The notes under the pieces were generated by a model. The model was given only the letters and a program-made list of their open reading frames with translations, did not search any database and was not told the origin of the DNA. A stretch of 64,000 bases of DNA from Litorivivens lipolytica (lineage in GTDB: Bacteria; Pseudomonadota; Gammaproteobacteria; Pseudomonadales; Spongiibacteraceae). The DNA lies in contig NZ_JACHWY010000002.1 of assembly GCF_014191715.1 (NCBI RefSeq), forward strand, positions 62,001-126,000, given 5' to 3'. A program made the translations under genes and the position numbers. This document shows, in pieces, positions 9,291 through 16,562 of the stretch. Positions within the stretch are counted from its first letter, which is position 1; each line of letters starts with the position of its first letter.

Positions 9291-10019
9291 ATGAAAGTGC
9301 TTATTGTTGATGATGAAAAACCGGCTCGCCAACGTTTGCGGCGACTGCTGCAGGATTTGACCGACGTAAGTATTGTCGCTGAAGCGGAAAACGGTGAGCA
9401 GGCGATTGCACAGGCTGAATTACAGAAGCCGGACCTGGTGCTGATGGATATTCAGATGCCGGGGATGGATGGCCTGACCGCCGCGCGAAAGCTGGCGGAA
9501 TGGAAGGCGCCACCAGCCGTCGTATTCTGTACCGCCTATGATGAATACGCTCTGGCTGCCTTTGAGGCGGCGGCGGTGGATTATCTGCTGAAACCCGTAG
9601 AAAAAGCCAAGCTGCACAAGGCGCTGGAGCGCGCCCAGCGTTTCAGTTCGACGCTGTTGGATGATATTGCGGCTGCCAGCTCGCCGGGCCTATTGCTCAC
9701 GACCGCACAAGGTTCTGAAAAACTGAGTTTGACTGAGGTTCTCTGTCTGCGTGCCGAACAGAAATATGTCGTTGCGGTGCATGCGGGCGGAGAGGGCTTA
9801 TTGCGCGAAAGCTTGTCGCAGCTGGAGCAGGATTGGCCCGATTACTTTATCCGTATTCATAGAAACACCCTTGTGGCGCGCTCTCGCTTGCGGGGCATTG
9901 TCCGTGTCGGTACCGCCCAATGCGCTCTCATCGAAGGCTTGGCGGAAAAGCCCAAGATCAGCCGTCGCCACCTGCCGGATGTGAAGAACGCGCTGCAGGG
10001 TGAAGGCTCAGCGCGCTAG
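9291..10019 (+). CDS. algR: LytTR response regulator, AlgR-like
   Basis: 242 residues from ATG 9291; a GTG nine bases upstream overlaps the algZ stop and is less likely because MKVLIVDDEKPARQRL is the usual start. The receiver domain has phospho-acceptor Asp53 in LVLMDIQMPG and the Lys of LLKPVEKAK. The C-terminal LytTR DNA-binding domain includes LSQLEQDWPDYFIRIHRNTL. By family it binds CCGTTCGTC-type boxes; matching sites lie upstream of the pilin run at 864-892. Expected role: activation of minor pilin genes and other surface traits. Confidence 0.88.
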   Translation: MKVLIVDDEKPARQRLRRLLQDLTDVSIVAEAENGEQAIAQAELQKPDLVLMDIQMPGMDGLTAARKLAEWKAPPAVVFCTAYDEYALAAFEAAAVDYLLKPVEKAKLHKALERAQRFSSTLLDDIAAASSPGLLLTTAQGSEKLSLTEVLCLRAEQKYVVAVHAGGEGLLRESLSQLEQDWPDYFIRIHRNTLVARSRLRGIVRVGTAQCALIEGLAEKPKISRRHLPDVKNALQGEGSAR

Positions 10020-10025
10020 CCTTGA

Positions 10026-10451
10026 TTAGTGGCGCCAACAGTCGGCTATCGTGACGCCGCTTGCAGCGCCATTCAGGCTCTTACCGCCGGCAGAACTCAA
10101 CTCAAAATTCCCACATTTGTCACCAGCCATGCTGCCGGAGCGGGTCGCTCGCAGAGTAAAACTGTTGGCGGTTGAGGCTGTTGCCGCAATGGTATACAGC
10201 GTGACGCTGCCCGCATTCACTGCCGTTGGATATACGGCAGCGAGATTGTTGTTGGTGTCAAGGTATGATCCGTTGACGGAGTAGTGGCGTTCCAGTGCCT
10301 GGGCGCCCTCCAGCAAGACGGCAATCGCGTCGGCGCGTTTAGCCTTTGCCACATGCTCCACGTAGCTGGGGTAGGCAATACTCGCGAGTATGCCGATGAT
10401 GGCTACGACTACGATCAGTTCTATTAGTGAAAATCCGCTTTTCGTGCTCAT
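10026..10451 (-). CDS. pilE: Type IV pilin, PilE/PilA family
   Basis: 141 residues. The short leader MSTKSG is cut before FSLIELIVVVAIIGILASIA, an excellent type IV pilin helix. The C-terminal cysteine pair (in KCGNFELSS and ADCWRH) forms the D-loop. AAGGA lies eight bases before the ATG, and a promoter is visible upstream. It is convergent with algR, with six bases between the stops. It is the second PilE-like gene in the window. It could be a minor pilin or a structural subunit; the sequence alone does not decide. Confidence 0.87.
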   Translation of the reverse strand: MSTKSGFSLIELIVVVAIIGILASIAYPSYVEHVAKAKRADAIAVLLEGAQALERHYSVNGSYLDTNNNLAAVYPTAVNAGSVTLYTIAATASTANSFTLRATRSGSMAGDKCGNFELSSAGGKSLNGAASGVTIADCWRH

Positions 10452-10502
10452 TGGTTTTCCTTAACCATAAGAAACAGGGGGTCTAGTACCTCGGCATAGT
10501 TT

Positions 10503-10530
10503 GTTATACCGGATGGTCGGCGTTTTACAA
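10503..10530 (-). promoter_or_regulatory. Sigma-70-type promoter for the convergent pilE
   Basis: Reading the minus strand, TTGTAA (10525-10530) and TATAAC (10503-10508) are separated by 16 bases. They lie about 50 bases upstream of the pilE start at 10451. Both hexamers match the consensus at four or more positions, and no sigma-54 signature is visible, unlike the pilA promoter of Pseudomonas. Confidence 0.5.
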
Positions 10531-10641
10531 GTGATATGTCTGTAAAGCTGGAATTGCGGCGGTCTGGAGCAGTTGTTATACAAAAAGTTTCTATTGCGGT
10601 CGCAGCAGAACTTTGCCGGTCAATTTGAATGAATATCTAGA

Positions 10642-10669
10642 CTTGAGGTCGGAGAGTTAGGCCCCATAT
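10642..10669 (+). promoter_or_regulatory. Sigma-32 (heat-shock) type promoter for the Lon-family gene
   Basis: CTTGAGG at 10642-10648 and CCCCATAT at 10662-10669 are separated by 13 bases. This matches the RpoH consensus CTTGAAA, spacing 13-15, CCCCATNT with only two differences in the -35 part. It lies 33 bases before the protease start codon, which fits a short leader. Heat-shock control is well known for lon genes. Confidence 0.65.
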
Positions 10670-10702
10670 AGTCCTTTATACCCCCGTGAACTAGGTTGGC
10701 TC

Positions 10703-13096
10703 ATGAGTGATAACGCAAACAATGACAATGTACTGAATGGGGAAATGATTGATGGCGAGCACAGTCTGGTCATACCGGATTCCGTGCTGCCCTCGGTTCT
10801 GTACCTACTCCCCGTGCCGAAGCGCCCGTTCTTCCCGGCGCAGGTGCAACCGATCTTGCTGGAAATGAAGCTCTGGCAGGAAACTCTAGAGAAGGTGGGC
10901 AACAAGCAGAATCACGTGATGGGGCTGCTCTACTGTGGTGATGATACCCCGGCCAGTCTGGATACCGAGGCTGCGCCGAGTATTGGCACCGCCGTTCGAG
11001 TACATCACGCCCATCAGGAAGGTGATACCGCGCAGATCGTGGTGCAGGGCCTGAAGCGTTTTCGGATCCGACGCTGGATTAGTCGCAAGCCGCCCTACGC
11101 GGTTGAGGTGGATTATCCGGACAATATCGGCGAGCGCGACAGCGACGAGGTAAAAGCCTATGCGATGGCGATTATCCGCGCGATCAAAGAGTTGCTGGCG
11201 ATCAACCCGCTCTACAGCGAGGAGTTGAAGCAATATCTATCGCGCTTTAGCCCCAATGAACCCTCCTTGCTGGTAGATTTCGCGGCGGCTATTACCAGCA
11301 GTGCTAAAGGCGACGAGCTGCAGGATATTATTGATACCCTGCCGCTGCTGCGGCGTATGGAAAAAGTTCTGCTGCTACTCAAGCATGAACGCGAGGTCGC
11401 CGAGCTGCAGGGTAAAATCAGCGAGCAGGTGAATGAAAAAATCAGCGCTAATCAACGCGAATTTTTCCTGAAAGAACAGCTGAAAGTTATTCAAAAAGAG
11501 CTGGGGATTTCCAAGGACGATCACACCGCAGACGCCGAAGAGTTTCAGGAGCGTCTCAAGGGTAAGACCCTACCCGACGCTGCGCGCAAAAAGATTGACG
11601 ACGAATTGCACAAGCTGCAGGTGCTGGAGACTGGCTCACCCGAGTACGGGGTGACGCGGAATTATCTGGAGTGGGCGACGTCACTGCCCTGGGGCGTATT
11701 CTCCGAAGATCAGCTGGACCTTAAGCGTGCGCGCAAGGTGCTCAACGAACACCATCAGGGCCTGGAGGACGTCAAAGAGCGCATTGTCGAGTTTCTGGCG
11801 GTGGGTAAATTCAAAGGCACCGTCGCCGGCTCTATCATTCTGCTGGTGGGGCCGCCGGGTGTAGGCAAAACCTCTATTGGCCGCTCCATAGCCGATGCCT
11901 TGGGGCGCAAGTTCTATCGCTTTAGTCTGGGTGGTATGCGCGACGAGGCTGAGATTAAGGGCCATCGCCGAACCTACATCGGCGCCATGCCCGGCAAGCT
12001 GGTGCAGGCGCTCAAGGATGTAGAAACTGCCAACCCGGTGATAATGCTCGATGAGATCGACAAGGTTGGCGCGTCCTATCAGGGTGACCCGGCCTCAGCG
12101 CTGCTGGAAGTGCTTGATCCCGAGCAAAACGTCGAGTTGCTCGATCACTATCTGGATATGCGGCTGGACTTGTCCAAGGTGCTGTTTGTGTGCACGGCCA
12201 ACCAGCTCGATACCATTCCCGGCCCCTTGCTCGATCGTATGGAAACCATTCGGCTGGCGGGCTATCTGGCGGAAGAAAAACTGGCCATTGCTCGCAAGCA
12301 TTTATGGCCGCGCTTGCTGGAGCGCAGTGGTATTGCCAAGAAGCGTCTGAGTATCAACGCGGCAGCCCTGCGCCATGTAATCGATGGCTATGCCCGTGAG
12401 GCGGGTGTGAGAAATCTGGAAAAGCAGCTCGGTCGCATTGTTCGTAAAGCCGCGGTGAAATTGCTTGAAGATGATGATTTGATCCTGAAGCTCGGCGTGG
12501 ACGATGTTGAAGATTTTCTCGGCAAGCCCGTCTTTAAAAAGGAAAAGCCCCAGCAGGGCGTGGGTGTGGTAAACGGTCTGGCCTGGACCGCCATGGGCGG
12601 TGCAACGCTGGGTGTTGAGTGCTCCCGCATTCATGGCCTCAATCGCACCTTCAAACTGTCGGGACAGCTGGGTGATGTTATGAAAGAGTCGGCGGATATT
12701 GCCTACAGCTATGTTATGTCGAACCTGGAAGCCTTTGGCGGTGATCCGAAGTATTTTGACGAGGCGACAGTCCATCTCCATGTGCCGGAAGGCGCTACTC
12801 CCAAAGACGGGCCCAGTGCCGGCGTCACCATGGCGAGCGCTTTGCTGTCGCTGGCTTTGAACAAGGCGCCCAAAACCGGTTTCGCGATGACCGGCGAGTT
12901 AACCTTAACCGGACAGGTCTTGCCGGTGGGAGGGATTCGCGAGAAAGTCATCGCGGCAAAACGGATCGGTATCAAAAAAGTGATTTTGCCGGAAGATAAC
13001 CGCCGTGATTTTGACGAGTTGCCCGACTACGTGAAAAAAGGTGTAACGGCCTTCTTTGCCGAGCGTTTTGATCAGGTGCGTGAGCTGATGTTTTAA
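10703..13096 (+). CDS. lon: ATP-dependent Lon-family protease (endopeptidase La)
   Basis: 797 residues, the length of bacterial LonA. An N-terminal substrate domain starts near residue 30 (LPVPKRPFFPAQVQPILL). The AAA+ module has Walker A GPPGVGKT with Lys389, and Walker B VIMLDEID. The C-terminal protease domain has the Ser-Lys dyad: Ser705 in PKDGPSAGVTM and Lys748 in GGIREKVIAA, 43 residues apart as in E. coli Lon. It degrades misfolded and regulatory proteins in the cytosol. The N-terminus resembles the second Lon-like protease of pseudomonads (AsrA type) more than the canonical clpX-linked Lon, and no clpX or hupB is beside it. A heat-shock promoter lies just upstream. Confidence 0.92.
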   Translation: MSDNANNDNVLNGEMIDGEHSLVIPDSVLPSVLYLLPVPKRPFFPAQVQPILLEMKLWQETLEKVGNKQNHVMGLLYCGDDTPASLDTEAAPSIGTAVRVHHAHQEGDTAQIVVQGLKRFRIRRWISRKPPYAVEVDYPDNIGERDSDEVKAYAMAIIRAIKELLAINPLYSEELKQYLSRFSPNEPSLLVDFAAAITSSAKGDELQDIIDTLPLLRRMEKVLLLLKHEREVAELQGKISEQVNEKISANQREFFLKEQLKVIQKELGISKDDHTADAEEFQERLKGKTLPDAARKKIDDELHKLQVLETGSPEYGVTRNYLEWATSLPWGVFSEDQLDLKRARKVLNEHHQGLEDVKERIVEFLAVGKFKGTVAGSIILLVGPPGVGKTSIGRSIADALGRKFYRFSLGGMRDEAEIKGHRRTYIGAMPGKLVQALKDVETANPVIMLDEIDKVGASYQGDPASALLEVLDPEQNVELLDHYLDMRLDLSKVLFVCTANQLDTIPGPLLDRMETIRLAGYLAEEKLAIARKHLWPRLLERSGIAKKRLSINAAALRHVIDGYAREAGVRNLEKQLGRIVRKAAVKLLEDDDLILKLGVDDVEDFLGKPVFKKEKPQQGVGVVNGLAWTAMGGATLGVECSRIHGLNRTFKLSGQLGDVMKESADIAYSYVMSNLEAFGGDPKYFDEATVHLHVPEGATPKDGPSAGVTMASALLSLALNKAPKTGFAMTGELTLTGQVLPVGGIREKVIAAKRIGIKKVILPEDNRRDFDELPDYVKKGVTAFFAERFDQVRELMF

Positions 13097-13102
13097 GCGG
13101 CA

Positions 13103-13549
13103 TTAACCGCTGTGACACTTTTTATATTTTTTGCCACTGCTGCACCAGCAAGGATCATTGCGGCCAAAGGTCAGCGGTGGCAAAAATACGCCGCTGACAT
13201 ATATCCATTGATCGCCGCGCAGCTCAAAGCTTGAGCGTTCGTGTAACTGCTCAACTTCATCTTTCACCTCATAAAATGCCGAAAATTCGACGGTGTTTTC
13301 TTTTGCTTCAATGACCTTTAACGCAAGCCAGTGGGTATTGGCACAGCTTTGTTTAAGCAGCTCTCGCTCGTTGGGCGCGTGGTTTTCAGGGGCGCTGGTT
13401 TGTAACAGATAGTCGACCTTGCCCAGCACAAACGCACTGTATCGAGATCGCATCAGTGCTTCCGGTGACGGCGCTTTCTGTTTTCCCGTGACATAGGGTT
13501 CGCAGCATTCAGCAAATGGCTGGGCGCTGTTGCAGTGGCAGGGTGACAT
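13103..13549 (-). CDS. YchJ-family SEC-C motif protein
   Basis: 148 residues from ATG 13549; an upstream in-frame ATG would add eight residues that the family lacks. SEC-C metal-binding motifs flank the protein: CHCNSAQPFAECC at the start and PCWCSSGKKYKKCH at the end. The middle matches YchJ (PSPEALMRSRYSAFVLGKVDYL). The function of the family is unknown; the zinc motifs resemble those at the SecA tail. It is convergent with the Lon gene, with six bases between the two genes. Confidence 0.88.
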   Translation of the reverse strand: MSPCHCNSAQPFAECCEPYVTGKQKAPSPEALMRSRYSAFVLGKVDYLLQTSAPENHAPNERELLKQSCANTHWLALKVIEAKENTVEFSAFYEVKDEVEQLHERSSFELRGDQWIYVSGVFLPPLTFGRNDPCWCSSGKKYKKCHSG

Positions 13550-13812
13550 GAAACATTCACTTATTTTCAGCAAGAAAAATATTGTACGTGGCGGTGGTTT
13601 ATAGGCCTAGTGTGTCGCTGTATTAAATTACCCACAGCGAGAGCCAATAGAGCGTCGCCGTTCTCCCACTGTTGCTGTTGGCGGACTAAAAAGTGCCCAC
13701 ATTTCTTCAGGCAATGCAGCGCGTTAACTGGAATAGTACCAGCGCACTGAACATGCTGCGCTTAGGTGCAGTCCACAGCTCAAACCTTGATGAAAATGAT
13801 GGGAGGAACTCT

Positions 13813-14391
13813 ATGGAACAAAAGAGCAATTGGATGCGGGCATTGGCGATGTGCGCCGCGCTGCCGCTGCTAATGGCGACTCATGCAAGTGCTCAGCCAG
13901 CGCTCGGCGTATCATCTCCGGACGGTGGAGGCTTGAATGCCATTAGCGGTGCCTTGCAGGGTGGCGCAATGTCGGCAGGGATGGGCGATAGCCCTGGCGA
14001 TGCCAATACCGTGCCGCAGCCGTCATCGGACGCTGGCCCTTTTGGTGATAGCGAAGCCCCTGAATCGCCTCTACCGGGGCTGGCATCCGCCTCGGATGAC
14101 GGCGCGGAGCCAGAGCCCTACCGTTTTGACGGCGGCCTGACCGTAAGGCAGGAAACACGGGGTGAACAGTTTACGCCCGGCTCGGGTGATATGGCTGAAG
14201 CTCGCAATCCGTCTTTCTTCGAGCGCCACACCGTCGCTGAGGATCACTCCAGCGTAAGAACCTGTCTGGCGGCGGGGGAGACCTGTCGCGCGGAGTTTGA
14301 TGTGATTCTCGCTACCAGCGAGGAGAGCAATTACGACACGGCAGTATTGCTGAACGATGAGGTGGTGTTGCCGCCACCGCAGGATGAATAA
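13813..14391 (+). CDS. Secreted hypothetical protein
   Basis: 192 residues from ATG 13813, chosen because GGGAGG lies seven bases before it and a clear signal peptide follows (cut near THASA, residue 28). An upstream ATG-like start would put 40 residues ahead of the signal. The mature part is low in complexity: glycine, serine, proline and acidic residues, then a C-terminal part with two cysteines (CLAAGETC) that could form a disulfide. I recognise no family. It stands alone between ychJ and tRNA-Arg. Confidence 0.6.
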   Translation: MEQKSNWMRALAMCAALPLLMATHASAQPALGVSSPDGGGLNAISGALQGGAMSAGMGDSPGDANTVPQPSSDAGPFGDSEAPESPLPGLASASDDGAEPEPYRFDGGLTVRQETRGEQFTPGSGDMAEARNPSFFERHTVAEDHSSVRTCLAAGETCRAEFDVILATSEESNYDTAVLLNDEVVLPPPQDE

Positions 14392-14469
14392 GGAGGTAAT
14401 CGGCCGGGGCAATTGCCTCGGCTGTCTTCGTGATAAGCGAGCTCTGTGGGAGGGCGTGAATCTAAAAAA

Positions 14470-14546
14470 TGGCGCGCCCGGAGAGATTCGAACTCCCGAC
14501 CAAGTGGTTCGAAGCCACCTACTCTATCCAGCTGAGCTACGGGCGC
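14470..14546 (-). tRNA. tRNA-Arg(UCG)
   Basis: On the minus strand the cloverleaf reads: acceptor GCGCCCG paired with CGGGCGC, D-arm GCTCAGCTGGATAGAGT, anticodon stem GGTGG with loop CTTCGAA (anticodon TCG, reading CGA), T-arm with GTTCGAATC, discriminator G, and an encoded CCA at 14470-14472. It is 77 bases including CCA. No obvious terminator follows in the 80 bases before the gene at 14391. Confidence 0.93.
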
Positions 14547-14584
14547 GCAGGCTGAGCAGTGTAACGCAAAGTGACTGTTTTCGC

Positions 14585-14611
14585 TAAAGTATTTTGCGTT
14601 TCCGTCGATAT
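14585..14611 (+). promoter_or_regulatory. FliA (sigma-28) type promoter for pomA-motB
   Basis: TAAAGTAT (14585-14592), an 11-base spacer, and GTCGATAT (14604-14611) match the flagellar consensus TAAAGTTT-N11-GCCGATAA at 7 of 8 and 6 of 8 positions with the exact spacing. It lies about 180 bases upstream of the stator genes, which belong to the late flagellar class in other bacteria. The long leader would include the palindrome at 14745. Confidence 0.5.
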
Positions 14612-14744
14612 CGTTAGATCAATTCTTAGCGCGCAACTGTGGCAATCTCGTATAGAAAATTTCTCGCTGTCAGTAGAGGCTTGTACTTACTCAAGAAACC
14701 CTGAAATGTGTCGATGTCCTAAGTGCTCGGCATAGTAAAGAAAG

Positions 14745-14760
14745 CTGTTCAATTGAACAG
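14745..14760. promoter_or_regulatory. 16-base perfect palindrome (LexA-like) before pomA
   Basis: CTGTTCAATTGAACAG is a perfect palindrome whose ends fit the gammaproteobacterial SOS-box frame CTGT-N8-ACAG. It lies 30 bases upstream of the pomA GTG. It could be a LexA site or the operator of another dimeric repressor; the AT-poor centre departs from the usual TATATA core of LexA boxes. Confidence 0.4.
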
Positions 14761-14790
14761 TGGCAGGGTATATGAGCGGGGAGTACAACT

Positions 14791-15579
14791 GTGGATTTAG
14801 CGACATTACTGGGAATCTTGGGATCGCTTGGCGTCATCGTCGGTGCGATAGTCTTTGGTGGTAGTGCCAGCGGCTTTATTGACGTTCCCAGTATCATGAT
14901 CGTTATCGGCGGGACTATTTTTGCGAACCTGATTAAATTCCCGCTGGAGCAGACGCTGGGCGCCTTTAAGGTGGCTTCGCGTGCCTTTGTGCACAAGCCG
15001 GTCAGCTCTGAGGCCCTGATCTCTGAGTGTATTGAACTGTCTAGCGTGGCGCGCAAGGAAGGCCTGCTGGGGCTGGAGTCTGTAGAGATCGGCAATCAGT
15101 TCCTTGAAAAAGGCGTGCAGATGGCGATTGATGGCCATGACGCAGACTTTGTTAAGCGGCTGCTCAGCAAGGAAATTAACCTCAATATCGAGCGCCAGGA
15201 AATGGGTGAAGCCATATTCCGGGGCTTTGGTGAATCGGCTCCCGCCATGGGGATGATCGGCACACTGGTGGGGCTGGTTCAGATGATGTCGAATATGTCC
15301 GACCCGAAGGCGATCGGCCCGGCCATGGCGATTGCACTATTGACGACCTTGTACGGCGCTATTCTGGCTAACGCCGTGGCAGTTCCCATGGCGGAGAAGC
15401 TGGCCTTCCGCACCGCTGAAGAACGCCGCAACAGACACCTGATTCTGGAGGCGGTCTACGGCATTCAGGAAGGCTTGAACCCCCGTGTACTCGAATCCCT
15501 GTTGTCGACCTACCTGCCGGAAGGTCAGCGCGACACTGGTGAAAAAGAAGCAGGCCAACCTGAAGCGGAAGCGGCATAA
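14791..15579 (+). CDS. pomA: Flagellar motor stator protein PomA (MotA family)
   Basis: 262 residues from GTG 14791; GGGGAG lies seven bases upstream. Two N-terminal membrane helices (LGSLGVIVGAIVFGG, IMIVIGGTIFANLI), a cytoplasmic loop rich in charged residues, and two C-terminal helices including SAPAMGMIGTLVGLVQMM, the MotA/ExbB hallmark. The lengths fit PomA/MotC, the sodium-type or second stator of polar flagella, rather than E. coli MotA. It overlaps motB by one base. It forms the ion channel around MotB that drives flagellar rotation. Confidence 0.9.
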   Translation: MDLATLLGILGSLGVIVGAIVFGGSASGFIDVPSIMIVIGGTIFANLIKFPLEQTLGAFKVASRAFVHKPVSSEALISECIELSSVARKEGLLGLESVEIGNQFLEKGVQMAIDGHDADFVKRLLSKEINLNIERQEMGEAIFRGFGESAPAMGMIGTLVGLVQMMSNMSDPKAIGPAMAIALLTTLYGAILANAVAVPMAEKLAFRTAEERRNRHLILEAVYGIQEGLNPRVLESLLSTYLPEGQRDTGEKEAGQPEAEAA

Positions 15580-16442
15580 TGGAAGAAGCCCCTCAGAAGA
15601 AGGAAGCGCCTGGCGCACCGGCGTGGGTAATGACCTTCGCCGACTTGATGTCGCTGCTGTTGGCTTTCTTCGTTCTGCTGTTTTCATTTTCCGAGATGGA
15701 TAAGCAGAAGTTCAAGGAGCTCTCGGGCTCTATGAAAGATGCGTTTGGCGTGCAGCGCGACGTCCCGGCCTTTAACCCGCCTATTGGCAGTAGTTTTATA
15801 ACCCGGGATTTTTCTCCGGGCATGCCCGTTCCTACCGAACAGGATGAGGTGCGGCAGCAGGCGCTGGATGAGCTGCGGAAAGTAACCCCCGACGGTGAAG
15901 AAGAGGTCGAAAAGGAGCTTTCCGAAGATCTGGAAAAGGTGCGACGGTATCTCGCCGTAGAGATCGCTCAGGGCATGGTGGAAGTCGATCACGATGGTGA
16001 ACGCGTGATTACCATCCGCATCCGCGAGACTGGCTCGTTCCCGTCTGGCAGCGCCGAGCTCAGTAATGATTTCAACCCGGTGATCAAGAAGATCGCCAAG
16101 CTGACCAATGAAATAGGCGGGCGTATTGCCGTGGCCGGCCACACTGACCCCGTTCCTATCAGCACTAGCCGCTTTCGCTCTAACTGGGAGCTTTCATCGG
16201 CTCGCGCGGTGACAGTGCTGGAACAGATTGTTGCCGAGGGCAACATTGATCCCGCACGCTTTCAGGTGGCCGGCCACGGCTCGACGCGGCCGATCGACAG
16301 TAACGATACGGTTGAGGGGCGGGCGCGTAACCGTCGGGTTGAAGTTATCCTGCTGCGCGGCGGATCGCTGGACTCCAACTACTCCGGCGGCTTGAGCGGC
16401 CGCGAGGCCTCAGTGCTGGAATCACTTTTCCCCGACGGCTGA
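15579..16442 (+). CDS. motB: Flagellar motor protein MotB/PomB-like
   Basis: 287 residues. A single N-terminal membrane helix contains the ion-binding aspartate Asp22 in TFADLMSLLLAFFVLLFSF. A periplasmic linker follows, then an OmpA-like peptidoglycan-binding domain (VAGHTDPVPIS, ELSSARAVTVLEQ, GHGSTRPIDSN, RARNRRVEVILL). It anchors the stator to the cell wall. The start shares one base with the pomA stop, so the pair is coupled. No other flagellar gene is near, as is common for this stator pair. Confidence 0.9.
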   Translation: MEEAPQKKEAPGAPAWVMTFADLMSLLLAFFVLLFSFSEMDKQKFKELSGSMKDAFGVQRDVPAFNPPIGSSFITRDFSPGMPVPTEQDEVRQQALDELRKVTPDGEEEVEKELSEDLEKVRRYLAVEIAQGMVEVDHDGERVITIRIRETGSFPSGSAELSNDFNPVIKKIAKLTNEIGGRIAVAGHTDPVPISTSRFRSNWELSSARAVTVLEQIVAEGNIDPARFQVAGHGSTRPIDSNDTVEGRARNRRVEVILLRGGSLDSNYSGGLSGREASVLESLFPDG

Positions 16443-16562
16443 ACTCTCAATCTCGCCAAGACTCCCCCTAGATTTGACCCCGCGCTTTGTCAGTCGTAAT
16501 GTGTTGCTCGCATGTATTCGGTGTTAACACGACCATAATCATAATCAACTGCGAGCATTACC

